A stretch of DNA of 58,351 nt from Acidobacteria bacterium Ga0077553 (GCA_001464575.1 LNFE01000202.1:1-58351), one strand, 5' to 3'; numbered from the stretch's first letter, positions 17,258 through 26,227 are shown. Translations and numbers: made by a program. The notes: generated from the letters alone by a model not told the origin.

Positions 17258-17910
17258 CCGGAGCCGCCACGGCCCCTATCCAAGCCACCAGAAAGCCCGT
17301 CTTTCTCCCGTACCAGGTGGTTCCCCACTGGCTGCCCGCCGATACGGCGGCTGAGTTGCTTCAGTATGCGATTGCCAACCAGGACCGTTTCACCGACGGA
17401 CGGGTGTATCACGAAGGAGCGCCCAAAATTGATCCGGAACTCCGCAAAACCCGGGTGCTGCATGACCTCGGTACGTTCGCGCCCGTGATTTGCGCGGCGG
17501 CACGCGCCGCTCAACCGGACATCGAGCGGGCGCTGAAGGTTCCGGCATTTGTCCCCGACTATTTTGAGATTGAGCTGGCCGCTCACGGCCATGGAGCGCA
17601 TTTTGACCGCCACATCGATACGTTCGTGGGTTCGTATCGTAATTCGAGCAGCCGCGTTCTAACCCTGGTTTACTACCTGCTGCGCGAGCCGAAAGCCTTT
17701 GCCGGGGGCGCTCTCCGCATGCACGGACTCGGAGGGCGAGGCGAGGCGGATTCCTGGGTGCAGGACATCGAACCGCAGCACAACCAGCTGGTGGCTTTCC
17801 CTTCCATCGCCCCGCATTCGGTGGGCGAAGTGAAGTGTCCGGGCCACGAGTTCGCGGACAGCCGGTTTGCCGTAAACATCTGGATTCATCGTAAGGAAGG
17901 ACCAAAATGA
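17254..17910 (+). CDS. 2OG-Fe(II) oxygenase of the RiPP cluster
   Basis: 218 residues. It has the double-stranded beta-helix of prolyl-4-hydroxylase-like dioxygenases: AHFDRHIDTFVG with the HxD iron ligands His120/Asp122, SRVLTLVYYLL, GGALRMHG, the distal histidine in IAPHSVGEV (His188) and the 2-oxoglutarate arginine in ADSRFAVNIWIHR (Arg204). The iron triad and co-substrate residue are all present, so activity is likely. In this context the substrate is probably the precursor peptide, for example hydroxylation of Pro44, Asp47 or Asn49 (inference). Overlaps both neighbours by 4 bases. Confidence 0.88.
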   Translation: MTGAATAPIQATRKPVFLPYQVVPHWLPADTAAELLQYAIANQDRFTDGRVYHEGAPKIDPELRKTRVLHDLGTFAPVICAAARAAQPDIERALKVPAFVPDYFEIELAAHGHGAHFDRHIDTFVGSYRNSSSRVLTLVYYLLREPKAFAGGALRMHGLGGRGEADSWVQDIEPQHNQLVAFPSIAPHSVGEVKCPGHEFADSRFAVNIWIHRKEGPK

Positions 17911-18230
17911 AGAACGCGACGACACTCTCCCGCAACACCGTAGTGCGATGGGATCCTGAGCAGATCACGACGGAGGTTGCCGGGGAAGTGCTTGCCCTTT
18001 CGATTCGGCAGGGGATCTACCTGGGGATGGACCCCGTGGCTTCCCGCATCTGGAAGTGCCTGGCGACCGCCCAGACGGTGCAAGCCGTTTGTGACCAGGT
18101 GAGCGGCCAGTATCAGGGTGATCCCGCAGTGATGGCCCAGGATGTTATCGAATTCTTGAGCGAGCTCCGCGATTTTGGCATGCTCACCGCCCGGGAAGAG
18201 GAATCGGCCGCCGCCGTGGCCGCCGCCTGA
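17907..18230 (+). CDS. PqqD family RiPP recognition element
   Basis: 107 residues. PqqD/lasso-B1 winged-helix features are present: an N-terminal beta-rich part (VRWDPEQITTEVAGEVLAL), IYLGMDPVASRIWKCLA and a helical C-terminal part ending DVIEFLSELRDFGML. PqqD proteins bind leader peptides and present them to modifying enzymes. The precursor two genes upstream carries the matching WxxPxI motif. Stand-alone, not fused to a protease. Translationally coupled to the oxygenase. Confidence 0.9.
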   Translation: MKNATTLSRNTVVRWDPEQITTEVAGEVLALSIRQGIYLGMDPVASRIWKCLATAQTVQAVCDQVSGQYQGDPAVMAQDVIEFLSELRDFGMLTAREEESAAAVAAA

Positions 18231-18239
18231 CGCAATCCC

Positions 18240-19151
18240 GTGAACGAGTATCAGTATCAGTACTACGGCTATCGGCTGACCAGCGAGGTCGCGTTCCCCA
18301 TGTTGCCCGCAGGCAACGGATGCGGCGACGCCGATATCCGTTTGCGACTCGGGCCGGTTCCCGATCATTTGGAGCCTTCCGTGTGGTCCAGTCCCTTTCT
18401 GGATATTGGCGAGAACGGCGAGGCGATCGCCAAAGCCGGCGATCGATTGCGTTTCCGCATCGCGGGCGGGAGCGAGATCGTGCTGGATACCGACACGTCT
18501 CAGAGTTCGATGGAAGTCGAGACCCATTTCACGAGCCTGGTGGCGGGAGTGGTTCTGCACCAGCGCCATGCGTTGCCGTTGCATGCGAGTGCCGTTTCCA
18601 TTGATGGCTCGGCGGTGGCGTTCGCCGGGCCGTCGGGTATCGGCAAGTCGACTTTCGCCTCTGCGTTTGCCCTGCACGGATACCCGCTGATTGCTGACGA
18701 TGTGTGCCGCATCCAGTTCACTCCCGGCGGTTGCCCGTCCGTGGCTCCCGGCCCATCCCGGCTTCGCCTTTGGCCCGACATGGTCAAAGCTCTGGGCCAG
18801 GATCCGGAGACGCTGATGACAGCGCGAAGTCATCATCCGAAGCGGGTGCTGACGGAAGTCGACAAGGAGACGAACTCGCGGCCGCTGCGCGCGCTCATCC
18901 GGTTGTCACTCGACGTGCAGGCCAAGGCACCGAGGCTCGAACGGTTGAAGGGCCCGCAATCTGTGATGCCGATCGACGAACTGGTTTACCGCGCCCGATT
19001 GGGCCGCACGATGGGCCGCCAAGTGGAAATCTTTAAGCAACTGACGGAGTTGGGGGCCGCGATTCGCGTCTACCGGCTGACTCGTCCGGAGGGTCCGCCG
19101 GATCTGCCCCGCCTGGTCGATCTGGTGCGGCAAGCCATAAACGAGGGCTAG
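18240..19151 (+). CDS. HprK-like peptide kinase
   Basis: 303 residues with a GTG start 9 bases after the PqqD stop. The C-terminal kinase domain carries a Walker A loop GPSGIGKST (130-138), the preceding PLHASAV motif and an ADD motif (152-154) typical of HPr kinase/phosphorylase relatives. The N-terminal ~100 residues (YGYRLTSEVAFPMLP, ADIRLRLGPVP) are typical of the HprK-like proteins found next to asparagine-synthetase-like cyclases, not of bona fide HprK. Characterised members in lasso clusters phosphorylate the C-terminal Ser of the precursor. The precursor here ends in Ser, which fits that role. Followed immediately by the sulfotransferase. Confidence 0.88.
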   Translation: MNEYQYQYYGYRLTSEVAFPMLPAGNGCGDADIRLRLGPVPDHLEPSVWSSPFLDIGENGEAIAKAGDRLRFRIAGGSEIVLDTDTSQSSMEVETHFTSLVAGVVLHQRHALPLHASAVSIDGSAVAFAGPSGIGKSTFASAFALHGYPLIADDVCRIQFTPGGCPSVAPGPSRLRLWPDMVKALGQDPETLMTARSHHPKRVLTEVDKETNSRPLRALIRLSLDVQAKAPRLERLKGPQSVMPIDELVYRARLGRTMGRQVEIFKQLTELGAAIRVYRLTRPEGPPDLPRLVDLVRQAINEG

Positions 19152-20000
19152 ATGGGGGACTCTCGCTTCGGCTGGCTAGTTTCCTACCCGAAGTCGGGAA
19201 ACACCTGGATGCGCATGATGCTGGCCAGCCTTTTGGCAGGCGGCGCCGAGATCAACATCAATCAGATCACTCTCGACTGCTCCGTGGCCTCCTTTGCGGA
19301 GATGGACGAATTTCTCGGGGTGGAGTCGAGTGAACTGACTCGCGACGAGATTGCCAATGCCCGTCCGGCCCTGCATGCGGAGATCCTCGCCTCCGCCAGA
19401 TCACCGTTGCTATTGCGCAAGGTCCACGATCGTTTCTGGCCGACCCCGTCGGGCCAACCCGCCTTCCAGGGAGCCGTGACGCAGGGAGCGGTGTATCTGG
19501 TCCGCGATCCGCGGGACGTAGCAGTCTCCTATGCCCATCATCGCGGTTGGCCGGTCGACGACATTATCCGGTTAATGGCGGATCCCGCCGTGGAGCTGGC
19601 CCGAGCCGAGCATTCCTGTAAGCGCCAGTTGCCCCAACCGTTGGGTACTTGGTCTGGCCATGTGGCGTCGTGGAGTGAGCAGCACGAGCTGCCCGTCTTG
19701 GTTTTGCGCTATGAGGATCTGAAGAAGGACCCGCACGCCGGACTGCGGGCCGCGGCGGCACTGTTGGGCATTGCCGCGGACGAAGGACAGATTCAAGCGG
19801 CGGTGAAGGCGACTGAGTTCGAGGTGCTTCGTTCGCAGGAGGCGGCCGCGGGTTTCAGGGAACGCCGACCCGAGTCCACCGCACCGTTTTTCCGGCGGGG
19901 CGTGGCAGGGGACTGGCCAGCATCGCTCTCGCCGTCGCAGCAGGGTCGAATCGAGACCGACCATCGGGAGATGATGGAGCGGTTTCAGTATCTGTCCTGA
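19152..20000 (+). CDS. PAPS-dependent sulfotransferase of the RiPP cluster
   Basis: 282 residues beginning directly after the kinase stop codon. The 5'-phosphosulfate-binding loop SYPKSGNTW (11-19) and the 3'-phosphate-binding segment YLVRDPRDVAVSYAHH (115-130) are clear. The C-terminal FFRRGVAGDWPASLS matches the conserved region III of cytosolic-type (Sulfotransfer_1) enzymes. It transfers sulfate from PAPS to a hydroxyl. Candidate acceptors are the Ser/Thr residues of the precursor or a hydroxyl added by the 2OG oxygenase (inference). It may compete or act in series with the kinase. Ends 21 bases from the convergent ligase gene. Confidence 0.92.
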   Translation: MGDSRFGWLVSYPKSGNTWMRMMLASLLAGGAEININQITLDCSVASFAEMDEFLGVESSELTRDEIANARPALHAEILASARSPLLLRKVHDRFWPTPSGQPAFQGAVTQGAVYLVRDPRDVAVSYAHHRGWPVDDIIRLMADPAVELARAEHSCKRQLPQPLGTWSGHVASWSEQHELPVLVLRYEDLKKDPHAGLRAAAALLGIAADEGQIQAAVKATEFEVLRSQEAAAGFRERRPESTAPFFRRGVAGDWPASLSPSQQGRIETDHREMMERFQYLS

Positions 20001-20021
20001 AAGAACGGCCGCCAGTGGGCG

Positions 20022-21929
20022 TCAGTCCCGGATCTGTCCAGCGGCGGCACTTCTGGCGCGCACGCCAGCTTCGGCCCAGTGGACGAAAGCACCCACGGCC
20101 ATCCCTCCGGCCAGGACGCTCCCCAGTTCGACGCGGAGGCGCTCCGCGGCAATGGGGTTCTTGGGCCAGGCATCCAGCAAACGCTCCAGCCTGTCCGTAT
20201 CGATCAAGCGGCTGGCCAGCGGACTGGACCGCAAGCGGGCAATCTGGTCCCGCATCGCTGGGCGCGATTCGATGAGGTGCGCGAACCATTCGGGATGTTG
20301 ATAACCGAAGCTACGGTTTTCCGCGATCGCGGGAGGAACGCCACCGGCCCGGAGCAGGCGGCGCGCCAGCCAGCGGAAGTTCCCGTTGCGGAGGTACTGA
20401 TCTTCTGGAATCGCCAAGCAGAATTCGACCAAGCGCTGATCCAGCAACGGCGTTGAGTGCGTCAGTCCGTAAAGGGACCGGTGCATATTCGTCAACTCAG
20501 TGCGGCGCGCCCGGCCGCGGAGCAGCGTCTGCAGACGCCACACGCGGTGATCGAGCGAACGGACAAAACTCGGATCGTTGCCCGTTGCCTGCATCCGGCT
20601 CAATACGCCAAGATCGTCCACCGCCTCCCGGCGCAGTCCGGCGTATCGTTCGAGCGAGCGGTAGTTGTAGCGAGGGCCGAGAAGCGGACGAATAAGTTCC
20701 CGCCAGGTAAGCCCCGCGAACCGGCGCGGATTGCCGCCGCAGCCCTTGAGCAGTTCCCGGGTCACTTCGCCGCAGTGCCCGCTCAAGAACAGCCGGGGAA
20801 GGCGCCGCCAACCATCCCACGTTAGCGTCATGTTGCCGCCGGCTCCCCCCAAAAAGGTATGTGCCCCGAGCTGGGCGGCGGTCCGGCACGCGTTGTGAAA
20901 CCAAGCTACGTGCGAAGAGGAGCGATGCGGAGCGTAGTTGCCTTGAATGTACTCTAACCAGCCGGGGTCCCAGTTCTGGTCCGCGGCCGGCGCTACGAAC
21001 GTGGGCCTCATCGCCGGAAAGGCGTGGGCCATCACCTCCACCAGATGCTGTTCGTTACTCTGCGTGGGACGCAAGGGGATTGTGGGCAGTGCCAAGTCCG
21101 GAATCGCCGTAATGTAGTCAAAAGGCTCCGAACGGACAGCCGCCGTGGCGGCGGCCACCGCAGCGCTGTCCAAGCCGCTACTGCCCAGAATGTGGACGGA
21201 GTCCATGTCCCGCGTCCGGTCCCGGACGGCTTGCTGCAACAGTTCCCAGGCAGCCTCGACGTACTCGTTATCGTTGGCCAGGCGAATTCGGCGCTCGGGG
21301 TCGTACTGATGGTAGCGGACGACCCTCTCCCGGCCCACCGTGGTAGCGACACAAGTTCCGGCCGCGACCTTGCGAATGTTCTGATAAGGCGTGGCGTCAT
21401 TATCCTCGAGGTTCATCGCCAGGCAATCGGCGATGTACTCTTCGTTGAGGTCAATCGGCGCCGGGAATTCCTGCAGGAGGTCCCTCAGGGACGTGGCGAA
21501 GTAGAGCCGGTCTCCTTGGCGCCAGGAATAAACGGTGTTGATCCCGGAGACATCAGCGGCAAGCCACAAGCTCTTTTCGCGCTCGTTCCAAGCCGCCATC
21601 GCGAAATCGCCAAGCAGGTGCTCCGGGGCGTGCTCCTCCCATTTAGCGAATGCAAGGCGGACAAGTTCGACATCGGCGGTGGCGGCTGCGTTGGCAACAC
21701 CCAGGGTCCGCGCCAGGCTCGCGCGGTCATCAAGGCGCCCATGAAAGGCAATCCAGCCTTCAGGGCCTTTGAGCAGCAGGGGATCGCCGGCCTTCCGGGC
21801 TGCATGGGTTTGACTGCGAATCACGGCGGGGTCGCTGCGATCGCGCAGGTTGACCCAACCGGAAAAGGCGTCCATCCGAAGATCCCGCGGGACCGCGGAA
21901 CCACCGGGCCGGGCTTGCGCAACATTCAT
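20022..21929 (-). CDS. Asparagine-synthetase-like ligase (lasso-cyclase-like)
   Basis: 635 residues, convergent with the other cluster genes. The N-terminal part resembles a class II glutaminase fold (FHGRLDDRASLARTLG, LLGDFAMAAW) but lacks the N-terminal cysteine nucleophile: the protein starts MNVAQARPGG, and the homologous region is DAFSGW. Glutamine-independent use is therefore expected, as in lasso macrolactam synthetases. The synthetase domain has the PP-loop LGSSGLDSAA (248-257), which adenylates a carboxylate. Conserved later segments include THTFLGG-type Gly-rich motifs and STPLLDQRLVEFCLAIPE. It probably activates a precursor carboxylate for amide or ester formation. Own promoter presumed in 21930-22102. 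Confidence 0.88.
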   Translation of the reverse strand: MNVAQARPGGSAVPRDLRMDAFSGWVNLRDRSDPAVIRSQTHAARKAGDPLLLKGPEGWIAFHGRLDDRASLARTLGVANAAATADVELVRLAFAKWEEHAPEHLLGDFAMAAWNEREKSLWLAADVSGINTVYSWRQGDRLYFATSLRDLLQEFPAPIDLNEEYIADCLAMNLEDNDATPYQNIRKVAAGTCVATTVGRERVVRYHQYDPERRIRLANDNEYVEAAWELLQQAVRDRTRDMDSVHILGSSGLDSAAVAAATAAVRSEPFDYITAIPDLALPTIPLRPTQSNEQHLVEVMAHAFPAMRPTFVAPAADQNWDPGWLEYIQGNYAPHRSSSHVAWFHNACRTAAQLGAHTFLGGAGGNMTLTWDGWRRLPRLFLSGHCGEVTRELLKGCGGNPRRFAGLTWRELIRPLLGPRYNYRSLERYAGLRREAVDDLGVLSRMQATGNDPSFVRSLDHRVWRLQTLLRGRARRTELTNMHRSLYGLTHSTPLLDQRLVEFCLAIPEDQYLRNGNFRWLARRLLRAGGVPPAIAENRSFGYQHPEWFAHLIESRPAMRDQIARLRSSPLASRLIDTDRLERLLDAWPKNPIAAERLRVELGSVLAGGMAVGAFVHWAEAGVRARSAAAGQIRD

Positions 21930-22102
21930 TCTCGACCTTCCCCGAGACTGAAGTCGTACCGCAAAGTGGCCTCGCGAGCTAAGCTACGGCCGGGAGTAAT
22001 CCAATCTCTGGGGGAAGTGTGCGGAGCCGAGGAATGTTCTCACGAAAGGCCAGCCACGGATGCTTACCCATGGCCGGCCATCTCCAACGCCGCAGGGTAC
22101 GG

Positions 22103-23385
22103 CTACCGTTTGGCCACCGCCATTTCGACGCCCTTGGTGCAGACGTAATATTTCGCCAGCATGTTCGGCTTTTCCCAGGTCGGCAGCGCCTTCGGGTCGG
22201 CGAGATAGGCGAAGAACTGCCGGGTGACTTCGGCGAAGTGGGCTTCATGGCCGACACGGTGGTGGTCCGGGATCGTGAGCAGGAGTTCGTGACCCCGGTC
22301 TTCAACGCCAACGCCGTCAAAGGCCGCCTGGATCTCGGCCAGCTTGGCCTGCAGCGCAGTGAGAACTTCGCCGTGGAGTTCAGGCCCATTCGGCACCACG
22401 TACACTTCCGGACGGTAATTCTCGGCGGCGCCCTGGCGCACATCGATGCTTGCCTTCGTGCCGCGGAAGGTGGCCATATGAGTGTCGCTGACTCCTTCTA
22501 GATCCCAACGCACGTCCATCTGCACGTGGATGCCACGTAAGGTATACGAGACGAAGTTGTTGCCGAAGTAGTCGAAGTTGCCGTCGCGGAGGTAGCCGGC
22601 CAGCGAGGCGGGGACGGGGGCTCCGCCGGTAACGCGGCTCCACTGCTCAGGGTTCAAGGTGGTGGGCCAGCGGCGGGCGTCGAGGAGTTCGATGTCCGTA
22701 CGATAGTCAATGGATCGACGAGGTGGGTGCCCACGTCCGAGAGCGCCTCGCCCTGCTCTTCAATGTCAAAGAACTCCAGGGGTCGGAGCATGGGCACGCC
22801 TGCGACCGTCTTGAGCAGGCGGTGCATGCTGTCCATGTAGATCGCAGGCTTGCTGGGGTCGCCGGGCAGGAGCGTGCCGAAGACCGCGGGGGTGTTGACG
22901 AGCTCCTGGTGAAGCATGGAGGTGACCTCGTACCGCTCGGTCATGATGTCGTAGGCGATGACGCCCTTTTCGTCGGCGGCGTTGAGGGAGGCCTCGAGGC
23001 GGGGTAGATCGGCGGAGCGGAGGATCCAGGGTTTGTCGGCGAGGACGTGGAAGCCGTGGGCCACGGAGCGCTCGATACGCTCGATTTTGGAGCGGTTGCG
23101 GCCGGAGAGAACGACGACATTGCCGGGGGCTTCGTCGCGGAGCATACGGTCTAAGGAGCCCGGGCCGGCGTGGACATCGAGCTCCCAGGTCGTGGGGTTT
23201 TCAGCGCGCTGATTGAAGCGGGCGACGCGCGTGAGGTGCTCGGTGAGGTCGAGGCCAAGCGGGGCATAGACTTTGACGAGGGGGGAAACGCCGGCGTACA
23301 TCTCTTTTTGGACGAGGGCGGCGTGGAAGTGGGCGGGATCCAGGGTGATCAAATGAACAGATTGCATCGAAGTTGATTTTGGCAT
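22103..23385 (-). pseudogene. Gfo/Idh/MocA oxidoreductase with Oxidoreduct_C, frameshifted
   Basis: Two adjacent frames together make one gene. The 5' part (from 23385, or ATG 23367 giving [18 protein letters not shown]) has [15 protein letters not shown] and ends with SDVGTHLVD. The 3' part continues [19 protein letters not shown] and the C-terminal domain to PNMLAKYYVCTKGVEMAVA. At the junction (about 22711-22715) the family usually has ten or so residues after HLVD (a VQW...FP-type segment) that are missing, and the frame changes. This points to a short deletion that is not a multiple of three. Without it the protein would be a typical ~435-residue putative oxidoreductase. A sequencing or assembly error is the alternative. 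Confidence 0.8.
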
Positions 23386-23424
23386 AGGCGGGTGAACGAT
23401 GATTCAATACAGGGTGGATATCCG

Positions 23425-24012
23425 ATGAAGACCCCGTCACAGAGCAAAAAGGATCACTCCAAGCGCCTCTCACCGGAGCAGCGGGCCCAGCTGTTGGCCG
23501 CCCTGGAGCTCCGCTTTGAGAAGCACAAGAATCGGCATCCAGGGCTGGCCTGGAAGACCGTCCTGGCGCGGCTGGAAACGAGCGAGGCTAAGCTCTGGTC
23601 GCTGCAGGCGATGGAAGATTCAGGCGGCGAGCCGGACGTGATCGGGCTAGACGCAAGCACGGGCGAGATCCTATTCTGCGATTGTTCGGCCGAGAGCCCG
23701 AGCGGACGCCGCAGCCTCTGCTACGATCGGGTGGCGCTCGATGGCCGCAAGCAGAACAAGCCGGCCGACTGTGCCCTGGATGTAGCGGCGGCGATCGGCA
23801 TTGAGATCCTGACCGAAGAGCAGTACCGCGAGCTGCAGCGCCTGGGCGAGTTTGACCGGAAGACATCCAGCTGGATTCGCACCCCCGCGCCGATCCGGAA
23901 GCTGGGCGGCGCTCTGTTTTGCGATCGCCGGTACGATACCGTCTTCGTCTATCACAACGGCGCGGACTCCTACTATGCGTCGAGGGCGTTTCGCGGTCTG
24001 CTCAAGGTCTGA
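23425..24012 (+). CDS. DUF4256 domain protein
   Basis: 195 residues from the ATG at 23425, chosen because GGTGGA lies upstream and the family begins here. The entire domain is highly recognisable: LEARFEKH-type opening (ELRFEKHKNRHPGL), KLWSLQAMEDSGGEPDVI, CDCSAESPSGRRSLCYDR, EEQYRELQRLGEFD, and the closing GGALFCDRRYDTVFVYHNG. The family is a conserved cytosolic protein of unknown function spread by horizontal transfer among bacteria. It is divergent from the broken oxidoreductase and overlaps the cytochrome/TPR gene by 11 bases at the 3' end. Confidence 0.93.
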   Translation: MKTPSQSKKDHSKRLSPEQRAQLLAALELRFEKHKNRHPGLAWKTVLARLETSEAKLWSLQAMEDSGGEPDVIGLDASTGEILFCDCSAESPSGRRSLCYDRVALDGRKQNKPADCALDVAAAIGIEILTEEQYRELQRLGEFDRKTSSWIRTPAPIRKLGGALFCDRRYDTVFVYHNGADSYYASRAFRGLLKV

Positions 24013-26227
24013 TGCCGAGCGCTGCCAGGCCTGAGGCCGCCACCTGGCGAATCTGGGGGTCCGGATCGGACTGAGCCAGCCGGAACTCCGCCGCCGCCTC
24101 TGTCCGGTTCCCTTGCCGGGCGAGCAGCGCTCCCAGGTTGAGATGGGCCTGGCCGAATCCAGGCCGTTGGCGGATGGCTTCGCGGTAATGCGCCGTTGCT
24201 GAGGGAATTTCCCCCGCCGCTTCGAGCAGGCGCCCGAGCACCTCGTGGGCCAGCGGTTGGTTCGGGTCGGCGTCGAGCGATTTCTGCAGGTGAACGCGGG
24301 CTTCGGGCAAACGGTTCATGCGGGCGAGGGTGATCCCATAGCTGAATTGGTTCACGGCGCCCTCACCCGCGCGTTCATAATGCCAAACGGCCTGCTCAAA
24401 CTCCCCGCGATTCGCCATCATGTACGCCAAATGCGCATGCGTTGCGGCGAACGCCGGCCGAAGGCGTAGCGCGGCGCGAAATTCGGACTCGGCCTCCTGC
24501 GCCTGGCCAATCTCGGCCAGCACGGCGCCCAGACTGTTGTGGAAGTCGGCGGATTCGGGATCGAGGGCAATCGCCTTGCGGAAGGACGCGATCGCCGCCT
24601 TCTTATCGCCGAGGCTCGACTGCAGCAGGCCGAGATTGTGCCAATTCTCCGGTTGGCCTGGATCCGCCTGAACCGATTTCAGCATCGCCTCCAGCGGCTC
24701 CCGCGTCTTCCCGGACGCGCGTAAGGGCATGGCCAGACGGGCCCAAAGCAGCGCGGACCCGGGCCTCTTCTGCAGGGCCAGGCGGTAAGCGGCAGCGGAC
24801 TCCTCCGGGCGCCGCGCATGTTGCAAGGCGTCGCCCAGCTCCATGTAGAACTCCGGCCGCTCCGGCTTCTTTCTCGCGATTTCAGCCTGGAGCCTCGGGA
24901 TTCCTCGTTCCAGATTCCGCTGGTGCGTCACCTGCGCGACGGCGGTGTACAGGTCGTCCTGATCGCCGTAGGGGACCACGTCGCCGCGATACTCCCACTC
25001 AGGTCCGTGCCGTTCGGCGATCTCCTGCTCGAGGTTGGCCGCGGGACGGCGCTGGATTTTATGATCGGTCACGACCGTGTGCACCACATCTTCAGGTCGC
25101 CGCTTGGGCATATGACAGCCGACGCAGTTGCTGGTGGCCGCATGGGCCGTCGCAGCGATCTTCGCCGGCTCATGGCAGCGCATGCACGATTGGTTGTAGC
25201 CCTGAATACCGGCTTGGCCACGTTGGATGTCGTGTGGATTGTGGCACGTCGTACAACTCAGTTGGCCCTGGCTTTCAAGGAAGCACTTTGACTGTTTGAG
25301 GCGGTAGACCGAGCTGACAATTTCGAACTTATCCTCCTTACCAGAACCTGGGGCGTGATCAAAAGCGAGCTGGAAAGCACTCAGCGTCTCACCGGGCTGG
25401 TAGGAGAAAGGACCGCGGTCGTACCGGCGAATCACGTTGGGAAGCAGCCGCACCGTGGTCTCTAGGTGGCATTGCGCGCAGACTTCCATCGCTCGATCTG
25501 CCTTCAAACGAGACGAGTTCACAATGGAGCTCCGGATGGCCGCAAGATTCGGACTCGCTCCCTTCGCGGTGCGGACATGGTTGCCGCCGGGCCCGTGACA
25601 GCGCTGGCAGTCTATTCCTTTCGGCAACTCGCCCGCGAAGACGGGCTCTGCCCCCGCGTGCTCGTGGCCGGCAGGAATGGCCGGATAGGAGTTGTGGCAG
25701 AACATGCAGTCGTAGCCGATTCTTCGCCCGGCGGGCGGGTCCGGACGATCGAAGCCAGGGTTGAGAGCCCAGGATCCGCCCTTCTCGGCGTACCAGGCAA
25801 GCGGCAATTCAATCAAAGTGCCCCGCGCTGTGCGATGCAGATAGGTCCGCACGAGGTGACCAGAGCCCATCACATAGTCGATTTTCGACTCGCCAACATG
25901 GACAGGTTCGCCCTTGCGCCCGACCTGCCACCACCGCTGCACCCACTCGGCGCCCTTGGCCACATTCTGATACCAGGTGGCGGAGGCTCGATGGAAATAG
26001 GGCTCCGGATTGGGCATGTTTTCCGCCCCGGGGACGGAGAAGGCTTGCGCCATGCCGGTTTTTGCGTACGTGCGGGCGATGTCGGCGTGGCACTCCGCGC
26101 AGGCGCGGGAATCCACGAAATCATTGGCCGCCGCAGCGTTGACGACTTCTGGCCCGGAGCAGGAAGACAGCGTGATGGCGAGGAATCCCGTCAGCAAGAT
26201 GCAGGATTGATGGAAGCGCCTCGTCAA
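24002..26227 (-). CDS. Multihaem cytochrome c with C-terminal TPR array
   Basis: About 741 residues if started at the TTG at 26227, which gives a lipoprotein-like signal (LLTGFLAITLSSCSG). The frame is open to 26440, but those residues look non-coding and would overlap the opposite-strand gene. The N-terminal ~370 residues contain seven haem motifs: CAECH, CMFCH, CQRCH, CAQCH, CTTCH, CMRCH and CVGCH. The C-terminal half is tetratricopeptide repeats (for example ENWHNLGLLQSSLGDKKAAI, FHNSLGAVLAEIGQAQEAE). Such cytochrome-TPR fusions occur in Acidobacteriota and Planctomycetota, and are thought to act in extracytoplasmic electron transfer or complex assembly. No partner oxidoreductase is adjacent. 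Confidence 0.85.
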   Translation of the reverse strand: MTRRFHQSCILLTGFLAITLSSCSGPEVVNAAAANDFVDSRACAECHADIARTYAKTGMAQAFSVPGAENMPNPEPYFHRASATWYQNVAKGAEWVQRWWQVGRKGEPVHVGESKIDYVMGSGHLVRTYLHRTARGTLIELPLAWYAEKGGSWALNPGFDRPDPPAGRRIGYDCMFCHNSYPAIPAGHEHAGAEPVFAGELPKGIDCQRCHGPGGNHVRTAKGASPNLAAIRSSIVNSSRLKADRAMEVCAQCHLETTVRLLPNVIRRYDRGPFSYQPGETLSAFQLAFDHAPGSGKEDKFEIVSSVYRLKQSKCFLESQGQLSCTTCHNPHDIQRGQAGIQGYNQSCMRCHEPAKIAATAHAATSNCVGCHMPKRRPEDVVHTVVTDHKIQRRPAANLEQEIAERHGPEWEYRGDVVPYGDQDDLYTAVAQVTHQRNLERGIPRLQAEIARKKPERPEFYMELGDALQHARRPEESAAAYRLALQKRPGSALLWARLAMPLRASGKTREPLEAMLKSVQADPGQPENWHNLGLLQSSLGDKKAAIASFRKAIALDPESADFHNSLGAVLAEIGQAQEAESEFRAALRLRPAFAATHAHLAYMMANRGEFEQAVWHYERAGEGAVNQFSYGITLARMNRLPEARVHLQKSLDADPNQPLAHEVLGRLLEAAGEIPSATAHYREAIRQRPGFGQAHLNLGALLARQGNRTEAAAEFRLAQSDPDPQIRQVAASGLAALGIRP

